NCBI GenBank assembly: GCA_018607545.1
Contig: JABBBF010000176.1
Location: forward strand, 1-8,928
DNA: 8,928 nt
DNA from: SAR92 clade bacterium
Lineage (GTDB): Bacteria > Pseudomonadota > Gammaproteobacteria > Pseudomonadales > Porticoccaceae
Reading direction: 5' to 3'
Both the position numbers and the translations under genes were made by a program. Shown piece by piece: positions 1-5,890 of this stretch. Numbering within the stretch: the stretch's first letter is position 1; each line of letters begins with the position of its first letter. The notes beneath the pieces are model-generated. The model was given only the letters and a program-made list of their open reading frames with translations. It had not been told where the DNA came from and made no database searches.

Positions 1-200
1 ACTAATCCAGTCAGCTCTCTTTATTTAAAAATAATGTCGCTGCCGTTCGGCTGTTGCTACAGCCTCACCCTACTGGGCCACTCTTATATCTCACCTGCGG
101 TTCGATGTTGAACCCGTAGGACTAATCCAGTCAGCTCTCTTTATTTAAAAATAATGTCGCTGCCGTTCGGCTGTTAGAACAGCCCCAGACTACTGGGCTA
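1..200. repeat. 120-bp-period direct repeat, two copies of an 80-bp core
   Basis: Positions 1-80 and 121-200 are near-identical. The first 55 bases match exactly, and by eye 73 of 80 positions agree. The differences are at 56-58, 65, 68-69 and 79 of the unit. The spacer 81-120 is present only once and contains an imperfect hairpin (94-120: 10 pairs with one bulged C and a 6-nt loop around GGTTC/GAACC). Each core carries a 6-bp hairpin GGCTGT-4 nt-ACAGCC (49-64 and 169-184). The array may continue upstream of the window. On the plus strand the unit is 40 codons, but the frame that reads through the core hits a TGA in every full unit, so it is not coding. The function is unknown; an intergenic repeat family or structured RNA are both possible. 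Confidence 0.85.
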
Positions 201-317
201 GCATATAAGCCTTCAAGCCATAATTTATTTCACAGCTAAAACTATAACGGGAGATCATTTTTGGTTACTCCGCGAGTCATATATACTGCATTTTTGAATA
301 ATGGCGGTTGACTAGAA
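201..317 (+). promoter_or_regulatory. Upstream region of FG-GAP lipoprotein with weak candidate promoter
   Basis: This stretch lies between the repeat and the lipoprotein gene and holds no gene. The best promoter-like pair I can see is TTGGTT at 261-266 and TATACT at 282-287. The spacing is 15 bp, shorter than the usual 17, so the call is weak. It would give a leader of about 25 nt. No clear Shine-Dalgarno sequence precedes the ATG at 318. A five-codon frame (ATG at 301 to TAG at 313-315) ends just before the start and is probably chance. Confidence 0.25.
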
Positions 318-1889
318 ATGACTAATTCAAGACTGTTGATTGTATGGTCGCTAATGGCTTTTCTGACCGGCTGTGGCGGCTCGGGCGGCTCGTCACCGGC
401 GGGCGGAACTACTCCGTCAACCACTCCCTCCGAAGAGAGCCCCTCTTCTATAAATAAGGCGCCAACTATATCTGGTCCTACTTCCTATGAATCCATACTT
501 TGCACTGAGGGTTCACTGCAGCTGGGGTTTTCTGATGAAGATAATGATAATTTAACTATTGGCCTATCCGGGCCTGACGCAAATTTTTTCAGGGTCGAGT
601 CCAAGCAAATCACATCGGTTATGCCATTGGCCTGTGATGAATCAGGGTTCGACGCCAATTCTGACCTTGTGTATGAAATATCAGTAACCGTAAGTGACGG
701 TACTTTATCGACCTCTTCGGACATTGATATTGCGTTTTTTTATGACGACAGCTTGTTTGGAGACATTGAAGAAGCCTTCGAGGCATCGAGTATAGTGGTG
801 ACGACTTCTCTCTGGAACTCTGATTTCCCAGACTATCCTTTTTCGGCTTGGGGAGAAGAGAACGGGCAGCCGGTTTTATTCTTAGGTGCAAGTAGTGACG
901 ATCTGGTTAAAGTTTCGGTTGATTCTGGGCTGTTCCAAAATGCTGAAGTGCTGTTCTATTTGCCTAAATACACAAATCATATTTTAGCCAATGATTTCGA
1001 TTCTGACGGTGACGATGATCTCGTGCGTATAAGTAGGGGCGCTCCTATAGGCAGTTCCAGCTCAATCATGTCGGGCGCATACGTACATGAAAACATTGAT
1101 GCCTCCTATGCAGGTGGCGTCCAAATTGCTGATAGCGGACTCTGGTACGCAAGTAATGCCCAACTCCATGATTTAGATTCAGACGGTGATTTCGATATTT
1201 TGGTCGGACAATTAAGCACGAATCCATCCGACCTCGCTTATATGGAAAATCTAGGCGATCTTAAATTTTCACCGCCAAGAAGAACTGGTGCCGATATTAG
1301 CGGTGGTTTCTATGAAATAGATAATTTTGATTCAGACGCTGAATTAGAAATGTTTGCAACAAACACAGGGACAACCAGTCCTGCATTTTACTCGGTGGAT
1401 GGATTCAATATTCAAGAAATTGCCAGCTACGGTAATCTTAGTGGAAATAAATGGATATGGCAGTTAGCCGATATAAATAATGATGGTGTACCAGAATCAA
1501 TAGGCATGGAAAAAGGAGTGCGTTCATTAAATGGCCTTATTCTAGCGTTTGACGGCGTTAATGTGACTGGAACACAGCTTGTTGAAACAGGAACCAATAC
1601 CCGGGGTGATGCATTACATGATTTCGTCATGTGGGATGTGGATGGTGATAAGGATAAAGATTTAGTGCTTTTCTCCACCAGGTCAGGTTTTCTGTTTGCC
1701 GATGTTAGTGAATTGCAAGATGGCTATTTTCAAACTCCAAAACCGTTCTTTAATTGGCCCTTTGGGGGTTCATTTATAGATCTGAAAGACTTGGATGGCG
1801 ATTCAAACGACGAGCTCATCTTGGGTGGAACAACATCTCTAGTCGCGTTCAGGACAATTAAACGAGGCAATTTCCAAGCAAAACCCTAG
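318..1889 (+). CDS. FG-GAP/VCBS-repeat beta-propeller lipoprotein
   Basis: This is a 523-residue exported lipoprotein of unknown specific role. Residues 1-19 form a type II signal peptide with lipobox L-T-G-C (Cys19), followed by a Gly/Ser/Pro/Thr-rich linker to about residue 45. Residues about 47-141 resemble a cadherin-like or Ig-like fold (APTISG start, closing YEISVTVSDGT), with Cys62 and Cys106 as a possible disulfide. From about 180 onward there are six Asp-rich calcium-loop motifs of the FG-GAP/VCBS type: DFDSDGDDD (226), DLDSDGDFD (285), NFDSDAELE (336), DINNDGVPE (385), DVDGDKDKD (440) and DLDGDSNDE (491). They are spaced 50-59 residues apart, which fits blades of a six- or seven-bladed propeller. 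Repeat 3 is degenerate. Family knowledge suggests surface display, carbohydrate or adhesion functions; which one applies here is not shown. The gene stands alone and converges on the next gene. Confidence 0.88.
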   Translation: MTNSRLLIVWSLMAFLTGCGGSGGSSPAGGTTPSTTPSEESPSSINKAPTISGPTSYESILCTEGSLQLGFSDEDNDNLTIGLSGPDANFFRVESKQITSVMPLACDESGFDANSDLVYEISVTVSDGTLSTSSDIDIAFFYDDSLFGDIEEAFEASSIVVTTSLWNSDFPDYPFSAWGEENGQPVLFLGASSDDLVKVSVDSGLFQNAEVLFYLPKYTNHILANDFDSDGDDDLVRISRGAPIGSSSSIMSGAYVHENIDASYAGGVQIADSGLWYASNAQLHDLDSDGDFDILVGQLSTNPSDLAYMENLGDLKFSPPRRTGADISGGFYEIDNFDSDAELEMFATNTGTTSPAFYSVDGFNIQEIASYGNLSGNKWIWQLADINNDGVPESIGMEKGVRSLNGLILAFDGVNVTGTQLVETGTNTRGDALHDFVMWDVDGDKDKDLVLFSTRSGFLFADVSELQDGYFQTPKPFFNWPFGGSFIDLKDLDGDSNDELILGGTTSLVAFRTIKRGNFQAKP

Positions 1890-2063
1890 AACATATTTCC
1901 TCATGGGTGAATTTTTCGATAAAAAAGTGAACCATGGGTAAAACAGGTTCTAGAGTGAGCCTATTTTTAGCAGGGATTCTGTTTAGAATTAATGCTCTTA
2001 AAGCTGAAAAGCCCCTTTTAGTAAAAAGGGGCTTTTTTTATATCCTGACTCTAACCAACTGGA
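1890..2063. other. Intergenic region between convergent genes
   Basis: This stretch separates the convergent stop codons at 1889 and 2064 and holds the terminator listed separately. It also contains a 7-bp inverted repeat, CTAGAAC (1886-1892) and GTTCTAG (1947-1953). Between these arms lie two similar segments, CATGGGTGAA (from 1902) and CATGGGTAAA (from 1933). I see no gene here. Confidence 0.6.
2007..2039. terminator. Strong, probably bidirectional intrinsic terminator
   Basis: A perfect 13-bp stem, AAAAGCCCCTTTT (2007-2019) and AAAAGGGGCTTTT (2024-2036), closes a 4-nt loop AGTA. On the plus strand it runs into seven T residues (2033-2039). On the minus strand the A-rich left arm gives a run of four U residues after the GC core. 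It lies between two convergent genes, so it most likely ends both transcripts. The plus-strand terminator is clear; the minus-strand activity is inferred. Confidence 0.92.
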
Positions 2064-3125
2064 TCAAAAGGCTTTTTGATAACCAAGGGTAAATTGGTAA
2101 TCAGTTTTCATTTGCAGGTTGTTCTTATTTTGCTGGATAGGCGCAACCAACTCTAAGCCAAACCTATCAACTTTTCCCGGAAGAATACGGGCTAGGAAAT
2201 TTACACCCAAACCAAAATGTATTTCTCTACCGCCATAATTCTCAGTGTTTGCAGTTTGGACTGGTGCAGTAATCATAGGGTTAACACCAGAAATTTTATC
2301 TTGATGAGTAAATTTTAATCTTGAAGAAAAAGAAATGGATTTGTTGAGTTCATATTGCAACCAGGTATTGAATTCCTTTTGATCACCAAATGACCAATCA
2401 TCATCAGATATAACAAATCTTCCTCTCAACTGGTTACCCCAAACGACTTTTTCACTGATCGTTTTAACGTTGGTTATGCCCAAAACCAGTCTCGAAGCAC
2501 TATCTCCAGGCTGCATACCATAGGGAAGAATCATTTCCATCTTCATATCCGTTGGGGTAAGAACGACGCCCCCAATATCATTATCACCGATAGATTTTTG
2601 CACAGTGACTTCCGCATGCCATCTTGAGACATCTGTTTCCTGCAACTTAATCAATGCACCTAATGAAATATCAGATAGATCACTCGAAGACGTGCTAAAT
2701 GTGCCGATAAGACCTCTATCCATCATAGGTTTGTAAGTGTTGAGATCCATCTCCTTTGACATATACATAGCCATTGCCATAAGCGTGACTTTGTCTGAGG
2801 GAGCATACATTGCCCCAACCATGGTCATTTTCATTTCCATCTCTGTTGGCACTACTGAAAGATTTGCCGGCATATTTCCATGAGGATTAGGTATATCGAG
2901 AATGGCTGAATTAGGGATGCTGTTACCATCGAGAATATTGCCACTCATGTCCATATATCCTTGCCTAACGGATATCATGGATTCTCCTTTTTTATGGTAA
3001 TGGTCTGCCATTACCCCTATAGGTGCATGGTCAATTGCTCTTACACCATAATCAGAGTCAGCATAAGCAAATAATGAAAGGCTCGATAAACTTAAAAATA
3101 ACAGAAAAAATTTAGTAATTTGCAT
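2064..3125 (-). CDS. Met/His-rich outer-membrane beta-barrel protein (MetA/transporter-like)
   Basis: This 353-residue protein has a Sec signal peptide (residues 1-22, cleavage likely after AYA). It ends in alternating aromatic/hydrophobic strands with a C-terminal Phe (YQFTLGYQKAF), as outer-membrane barrels do. The mature N-terminus carries HAPIGVMADHYHKKGE (33-48). Further on are Met-rich stretches EMEMKMTMVGAMYAP (95-109), LMAMAMYMSKEM (115-126) and DMKMEMILPYGMQPGD (193-208). I recall this pattern from a family of 'transporter'-annotated proteins related to the phenol-degradation MetA barrel family, often found in copper-resistance or metal-related loci. The Met and His residues make a metal link plausible, but no other metal gene is in the window. 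The start is the ATG at 3123-3125 with a weak AAAGAGA about 7 nt upstream. The gene lies 122 bp downstream of the phosphatase gene on the same strand and appears to have its own regulatory region. Confidence 0.72.
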   Translation of the reverse strand: MQITKFFLLFLSLSSLSLFAYADSDYGVRAIDHAPIGVMADHYHKKGESMISVRQGYMDMSGNILDGNSIPNSAILDIPNPHGNMPANLSVVPTEMEMKMTMVGAMYAPSDKVTLMAMAMYMSKEMDLNTYKPMMDRGLIGTFSTSSSDLSDISLGALIKLQETDVSRWHAEVTVQKSIGDNDIGGVVLTPTDMKMEMILPYGMQPGDSASRLVLGITNVKTISEKVVWGNQLRGRFVISDDDWSFGDQKEFNTWLQYELNKSISFSSRLKFTHQDKISGVNPMITAPVQTANTENYGGREIHFGLGVNFLARILPGKVDRFGLELVAPIQQNKNNLQMKTDYQFTLGYQKAF

Positions 3126-3175
3126 ATGGAAGTCTCTTTGATTTTAAAAAAGCAGTAAGGATTAATCTAGAGACG

Positions 3176-3204
3176 ATTTTACCAATTGCGAATTGCTGGC
3201 AGAA
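3176..3204 (-). promoter_or_regulatory. Candidate promoter for the Met/His-rich outer-membrane gene
   Basis: Read on the minus strand, a good -10 hexamer TAAAAT (3176-3181) lies 17 bp from a poor -35, TTCTGC (3199-3204). The spacer contains the palindrome CAATT-GCG-AATTG (3183-3195). A weak -35 with a palindrome inside the spacer would suit an activator-dependent promoter, but this is inference. The leader would be about 45 nt. Confidence 0.35.
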
Positions 3205-3221
3205 TGTGACAAATTGTCGCA
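3205..3221. promoter_or_regulatory. Operator-like palindrome
   Basis: TGTGACAA (3205-3212), a central A, and TTGTCGCA (3214-3221) form a 17-bp inverted repeat with one mismatched pair. It lies just upstream of the candidate -35 for the outer-membrane gene. A short direct repeat GTCGCA-GTCGCA (3216-3227) overlaps its right end. The bound regulator is unknown. The spacing of the TGTGA half is 7 rather than the 6 bp of a CRP site. Confidence 0.45.
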
Positions 3222-3247
3222 GTCGCAAAAATTTATAGGGGTTTAAG

Positions 3248-4906
3248 CTACTTTAAAGCTTCGCTGGCGCGCTCAAAAAGATTGCCAGCATAATTCATCA
3301 CATGAAAAATGATGCTCTGCTCATTGCTACCAGAAACTAGGTGGGCACCAGGACCAGTGGCATAGATGGCCACATCCTCACCACCATGGGTCTCTGATTC
3401 TTCTGGTACTAGCGCTTCCTGGTGGAATCCGGCGGCTTCGGTGTCTACTTTGCGAAGATCTTGACGACCGGTAACAGGTTCACTGTCGTAAACAAGGTCT
3501 GCATCTGTCCGGTCAGACATATCCCTAAAACCCAATCCATTGGCATAGCCAAGGGTGGTATACGGCAGGCCATCCGCAGCCAGTGCCGGCTTGACTTCAC
3601 CAACATTGACCACCTTACCCAGTATCGGATTCCCGCGCTTTGGGTAACCAGCCATGGTAAATACGTGGCTGTGATCAGCAGTGACAATAATCAATGTCTC
3701 CTTCGCACTGGTACCATCGACAGCGGCCTGGACAGCACGGGAAAATTCAACGGTATCATTAAGCGCGGTATAGGCACTGCCCGCATGATGACCGTGATCG
3801 ATTCTGCCGGATTCAACCACCAACAAAAAACCCTTAGGATTATTGTCGAGAATTTCGATTGCTTTAGCAGTCATCTCAGTAAGTGATGGCTCGCCGCCAA
3901 TATCATTTTTACGGTCCGCTGCGTAGCGCATATGGGATTCATTAAACAGCCCGAACAGCTGCTGGGTTTTGTCGCTATTCAGAGCATCAAAACCCGGCTG
4001 GTCTTCAATATAGATACCGGATGGGTAGAGACTGGTCCACTCTTCTATCAGATTGCGGCCATCGGTGCGATCCCCTTCTATCTCGCTGATAGCATCGGCG
4101 CTGTTGGCAGATTTTTCATTGGGTAGAAAATGACGGCGGCCACCGCCCATAACCACTTCTATGCCATCTGTAGCGTTGCCACCGTATCTGGCTAGGAGGT
4201 TGGCTTTAAAGTTAATTAACTGCGAGGCTATATCTTCGCAGCCAGCGGCCAGGGCTGCGGCTGTCAGCTCGGAATTATCTTCCCAATCGCGCTCGGGGGA
4301 TTTGGCATAGGTTGCCGCCGGAGTGGCGTGGGTAACTCGCGCAGTTGTGACTATACCGGTGGATAGCCCGGCGATCTCGGCCAGCTCCAGGGCTGTAAAC
4401 ACCTGGTTACCGTCGACTGATTCGCAGTCCCCACGCACTACATCTTCATCCACACCCAGGGCGCCAATATCAGTTTTAACACCGCTAATTATTGCGGTCA
4501 TGGTTCCAGCAGAATCCGGTGTCTGAGCATCTACATTGTAGGTTTTAGACAGGCCGACAAAGGGAAAGCGGCCAAAGCTAAGGCTGTTTTCCTCACCGGA
4601 CATGCCCTTCTGCTGCCCGTCTAGAATGCGCGCTGCTGTGACTGTCGACACGCCCATACCATCACCAACAAACAGAATAATATTTTTTGCCGAGCCGGGC
4701 TGAGTTGCTACGCGTTGAATATGGCTATTGGTGCGAGCCACGGCGGCAGCCGACTCTCTGTACCAGCTATTTTCGACTGTATTTAGCAGCTCACTGTTAG
4801 TAGCAGCACCGTTGCTGGTACTTTTAACCTCAGTATTGGTGGTAAACAACAATCCCGAGAAAAGCAGGACAAGGGAAATAGAGACTAACAGCACTAATTT
4901 ATTCAT
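3248..4906 (-). CDS. phoA: PhoA-family alkaline phosphatase, periplasmic
   Basis: This protein hydrolyses phosphate monoesters to release inorganic phosphate outside the cytoplasm. It has 552 residues from the ATG at 4904-4906. That start directly precedes a signal peptide (MNKLVLLVSISLVLLFSGLL) and has TGGAAAA as a weak ribosome binding site. A frame extension to a TTG at 4927 adds only a polar stub and is less likely. Family residues, in this numbering: metal ligand Asp82 in VGDGMG; nucleophile Ser132 in PDSAGT; VTHATPA around 192-198; Arg206 as the likely phosphate-binding Arg; Glu365 in VESGRIDHGHHAG with Asp370 and His374 as zinc ligands; TADHSH with Asp411 and His412; and His507 in ETHGGED. 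Cys161 and Cys223 may pair. The positions matching E. coli Lys328 and Asp330 are both His here, as in other non-enteric PhoA enzymes. It is longer than E. coli PhoA (about 470 residues). A Pho box-like site lies upstream. Confidence 0.95.
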   Translation of the reverse strand: MNKLVLLVSISLVLLFSGLLFTTNTEVKSTSNGAATNSELLNTVENSWYRESAAAVARTNSHIQRVATQPGSAKNIILFVGDGMGVSTVTAARILDGQQKGMSGEENSLSFGRFPFVGLSKTYNVDAQTPDSAGTMTAIISGVKTDIGALGVDEDVVRGDCESVDGNQVFTALELAEIAGLSTGIVTTARVTHATPAATYAKSPERDWEDNSELTAAALAAGCEDIASQLINFKANLLARYGGNATDGIEVVMGGGRRHFLPNEKSANSADAISEIEGDRTDGRNLIEEWTSLYPSGIYIEDQPGFDALNSDKTQQLFGLFNESHMRYAADRKNDIGGEPSLTEMTAKAIEILDNNPKGFLLVVESGRIDHGHHAGSAYTALNDTVEFSRAVQAAVDGTSAKETLIIVTADHSHVFTMAGYPKRGNPILGKVVNVGEVKPALAADGLPYTTLGYANGLGFRDMSDRTDADLVYDSEPVTGRQDLRKVDTEAAGFHQEALVPEESETHGGEDVAIYATGPGAHLVSGSNEQSIIFHVMNYAGNLFERASEALK

Positions 4907-4935
4907 AGTTTTTCCAGACAAGCACAATTTAAGAA

Positions 4936-4969
4936 AGCTTATCCGGAGATTATGACATTGAAACGACTA
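4936..4969 (-). promoter_or_regulatory. Candidate Pho box and -10 for the alkaline phosphatase
   Basis: On the minus strand, positions 4969-4952 read TAGTCGTTTCAATGTCAT, which compares with the PhoB site CTGTCATAWAWCTGTCAY. The second half (TGTCAT) is an excellent match and the first half is partial (GTC, then T). A -10-like TAAGCT (4936-4941) follows 10 bp after the box, the spacing usual when a Pho box replaces the -35. Transcription would start near 4929, leaving a leader of about 23 nt and excluding the TTG at 4927 as the start codon. The PhoB link is supported by the gene's function but remains an inference. Confidence 0.42.
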
Positions 4970-5009
4970 AAAAGAGAAAATTAACGTTGGGACTTATTAG
5001 CAATAGGGC

Positions 5010-5261
5010 TTAGTCGAAGTGCAACAACTCATCAATTTCAAGATCGTGAGCTTTGGCGATTTTAAACAGTTGCCAGAGAGAAACTATGGCTGTTGGGTCC
5101 TGCTCCATACGCTGATATTGACGAACCGAGAGTTCATATTCCGCCATATCTTCCTGCACAAGATTGCGTTTATTGCGCAACGTCACAATACGCTTTTGCA
5201 GTTTTTCCTGAAACTGTAAAAACTCATCGTAGTAGATTGAATCAGCATTTGGGCGTTGCAT
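5010..5261 (-). CDS. Small XRE-type helix-turn-helix regulator
   Basis: This 83-residue protein is probably a cytoplasmic DNA-binding protein. Residues about 22-82 fit the HTH_3/Cro-CI pattern: RIVTLRNKRNLVQEDMAEYELSVRQYQRMEQ carries the Q-E-D-MAEYE first helix and the SVRQYQRME recognition helix. PTAIVSLWQLFKIAKAHDLEIDELL supplies the last helices. The first 20 residues are a short charged or coiled extension. The ATG at 5259-5261 is the only start candidate in this frame, because an in-frame TGA lies upstream with no start codon between. A good GGAG lies about 17 nt away, too far for normal use. The gene is upstream of phoA on the same strand (103 bp gap) and divergent from the Cys-rich lipoprotein, either of which it might control. 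The target is unknown. Confidence 0.78.
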   Translation of the reverse strand: MQRPNADSIYYDEFLQFQEKLQKRIVTLRNKRNLVQEDMAEYELSVRQYQRMEQDPTAIVSLWQLFKIAKAHDLEIDELLHFD

Positions 5262-5440
5262 AACGGTTTGCTCAAATTCTCCTTGACCTTGTCAGCCAAG
5301 CTTGGCATATTCAAAATCACAGCAACACGCCATGCTTGACGTAGGTAAGACTGGGCGCGGTGCAACAGGGAATGGTTAATTTCATATAAGAAACAGGGAG
5401 TTCAATTGAGCTCCCGATTAAAAAGCAAGGAGCTAAAACC
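5262..5440. promoter_or_regulatory. Divergent intergenic region with candidate promoter and palindrome
   Basis: This region separates the XRE regulator (-) and the Cys-rich lipoprotein (+). A -10-like TATAAG lies at 5385-5390 on the plus strand with no good -35. A 20-bp near-perfect palindrome occupies 5396-5415: GGGAGTTC, AATT, GAGCTCCC, giving 8 pairs in RNA including one G-U. If the -10 is real, the transcript would begin almost exactly at the left arm, placing a hairpin at the extreme 5' end. The palindrome could instead be an operator, for example for the neighbouring XRE protein. No T run follows, so it is not a terminator. Confidence 0.45.
5427..5432 (+). promoter_or_regulatory. Ribosome binding site deciding the GTG start at 5441
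   Basis: AAGGAG at 5427-5432 ends 8 nt before the GTG at 5441. The alternative ATG three codons later (5450) would be 17 nt away, so the GTG is preferred. Confidence 0.8.
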
Positions 5441-5848
5441 GTGAAACCAATGGTGTCTTTAAAATTACTCTTGAACACTCTAATCTTGTCCGGCCTGTTG
5501 TCCGGATGTTCTACTAATTCTACGCAATCCAGCTACAAACTGGATTTCTATACCCTGACCCACAGCGCGGTGTTCACTCAGAGAGAGACAGTCAACGCTC
5601 TGCTTGAGGAGGCCGCTGGCAATCAAAATATCTCTACCGCCACCCTTTTGAATAACTATTGCGACCTGGTCGAACGACATATTATTTATGTGTCGGCAAA
5701 AAATATCCCAAAACAGTGCAGCAGTCGAACAGTCAATCATAAGACCCGCACCTGTGCGATGAAATTTCATGAATGTATCCGCATGTGCTCACTGCGCAGT
5801 AATGACTGTCAGCCCTGTATAAGACGTTCAAGGGAATGCCTTGAGTAA
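5441..5848 (+). CDS. Small Cys-rich lipoprotein of unknown function
   Basis: This 135-residue protein starts at GTG. Residues 1-23 are a lipoprotein signal peptide with hydrophobic core LLLNTLILSGLL and lipobox L-S-G-C (Cys23). The mature part has a short helical region (about 48-60, ending LLEEAAG). It then carries eight cysteines at 74, 93, 105, 112, 116, 123, 126 and 133. The last six lie within 29 residues (C-x6-C-x3-C-x6-C-x2-C-x6-C) in an Arg/Lys-rich tail. This suggests disulfide bonding in the periplasm, or less likely metal binding. I do not recognise the family. The gene has its own apparent promoter region and is divergent from the XRE regulator. It is followed by hairpins before rlmA, so it is probably not in the rlmA operon. 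Confidence 0.85.
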   Translation: MKPMVSLKLLLNTLILSGLLSGCSTNSTQSSYKLDFYTLTHSAVFTQRETVNALLEEAAGNQNISTATLLNNYCDLVERHIIYVSAKNIPKQCSSRTVNHKTRTCAMKFHECIRMCSLRSNDCQPCIRRSRECLE

Positions 5849-5890
5849 CTGCGCCCTTTAACAACTGCCCTTTTGGATTGTTCTCTCTCT

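Noticed and set aside
94..120. tRNA T-arm or tRNA remnant (GGTTCGA...GAACC)
   Set aside because: The loop has 6 rather than 7 bases, no acceptor, D or anticodon arms can be drawn, and there is no CCA end in register.
169..184. Integron attC core (GTTAGAAC-like)
   Set aside because: It does not fit GTTRRRY / RYYYAAC, and no cassette structure or integrase is present.
619..891. Minus-strand open frame inside the FG-GAP gene
   Set aside because: It is a shadow of the real frame, which shows signal peptide and repeated domains.
1934..2092. 52-residue plus-strand frame from an ATG in the convergent gap
   Set aside because: It runs through the strong terminator stem and into the opposite gene; no ribosome site.
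3205..3221. CRP binding site
   Set aside because: The TGTGA half is present, but the spacing is 7 bp and the other half reads TCGCA, not TCACA.
3422..3886. 154-codon open frame on the plus strand inside the phosphatase gene
   Set aside because: It is antisense to the strongly conserved PhoA catalytic region. No ribosome site or protein-like pattern is seen.
4907..4927. Seven-codon upstream extension of the phosphatase from a TTG
   Set aside because: It would precede the signal peptide with a polar stub, lies at the predicted transcript start, and the ATG at 4906 fits the signal peptide start.
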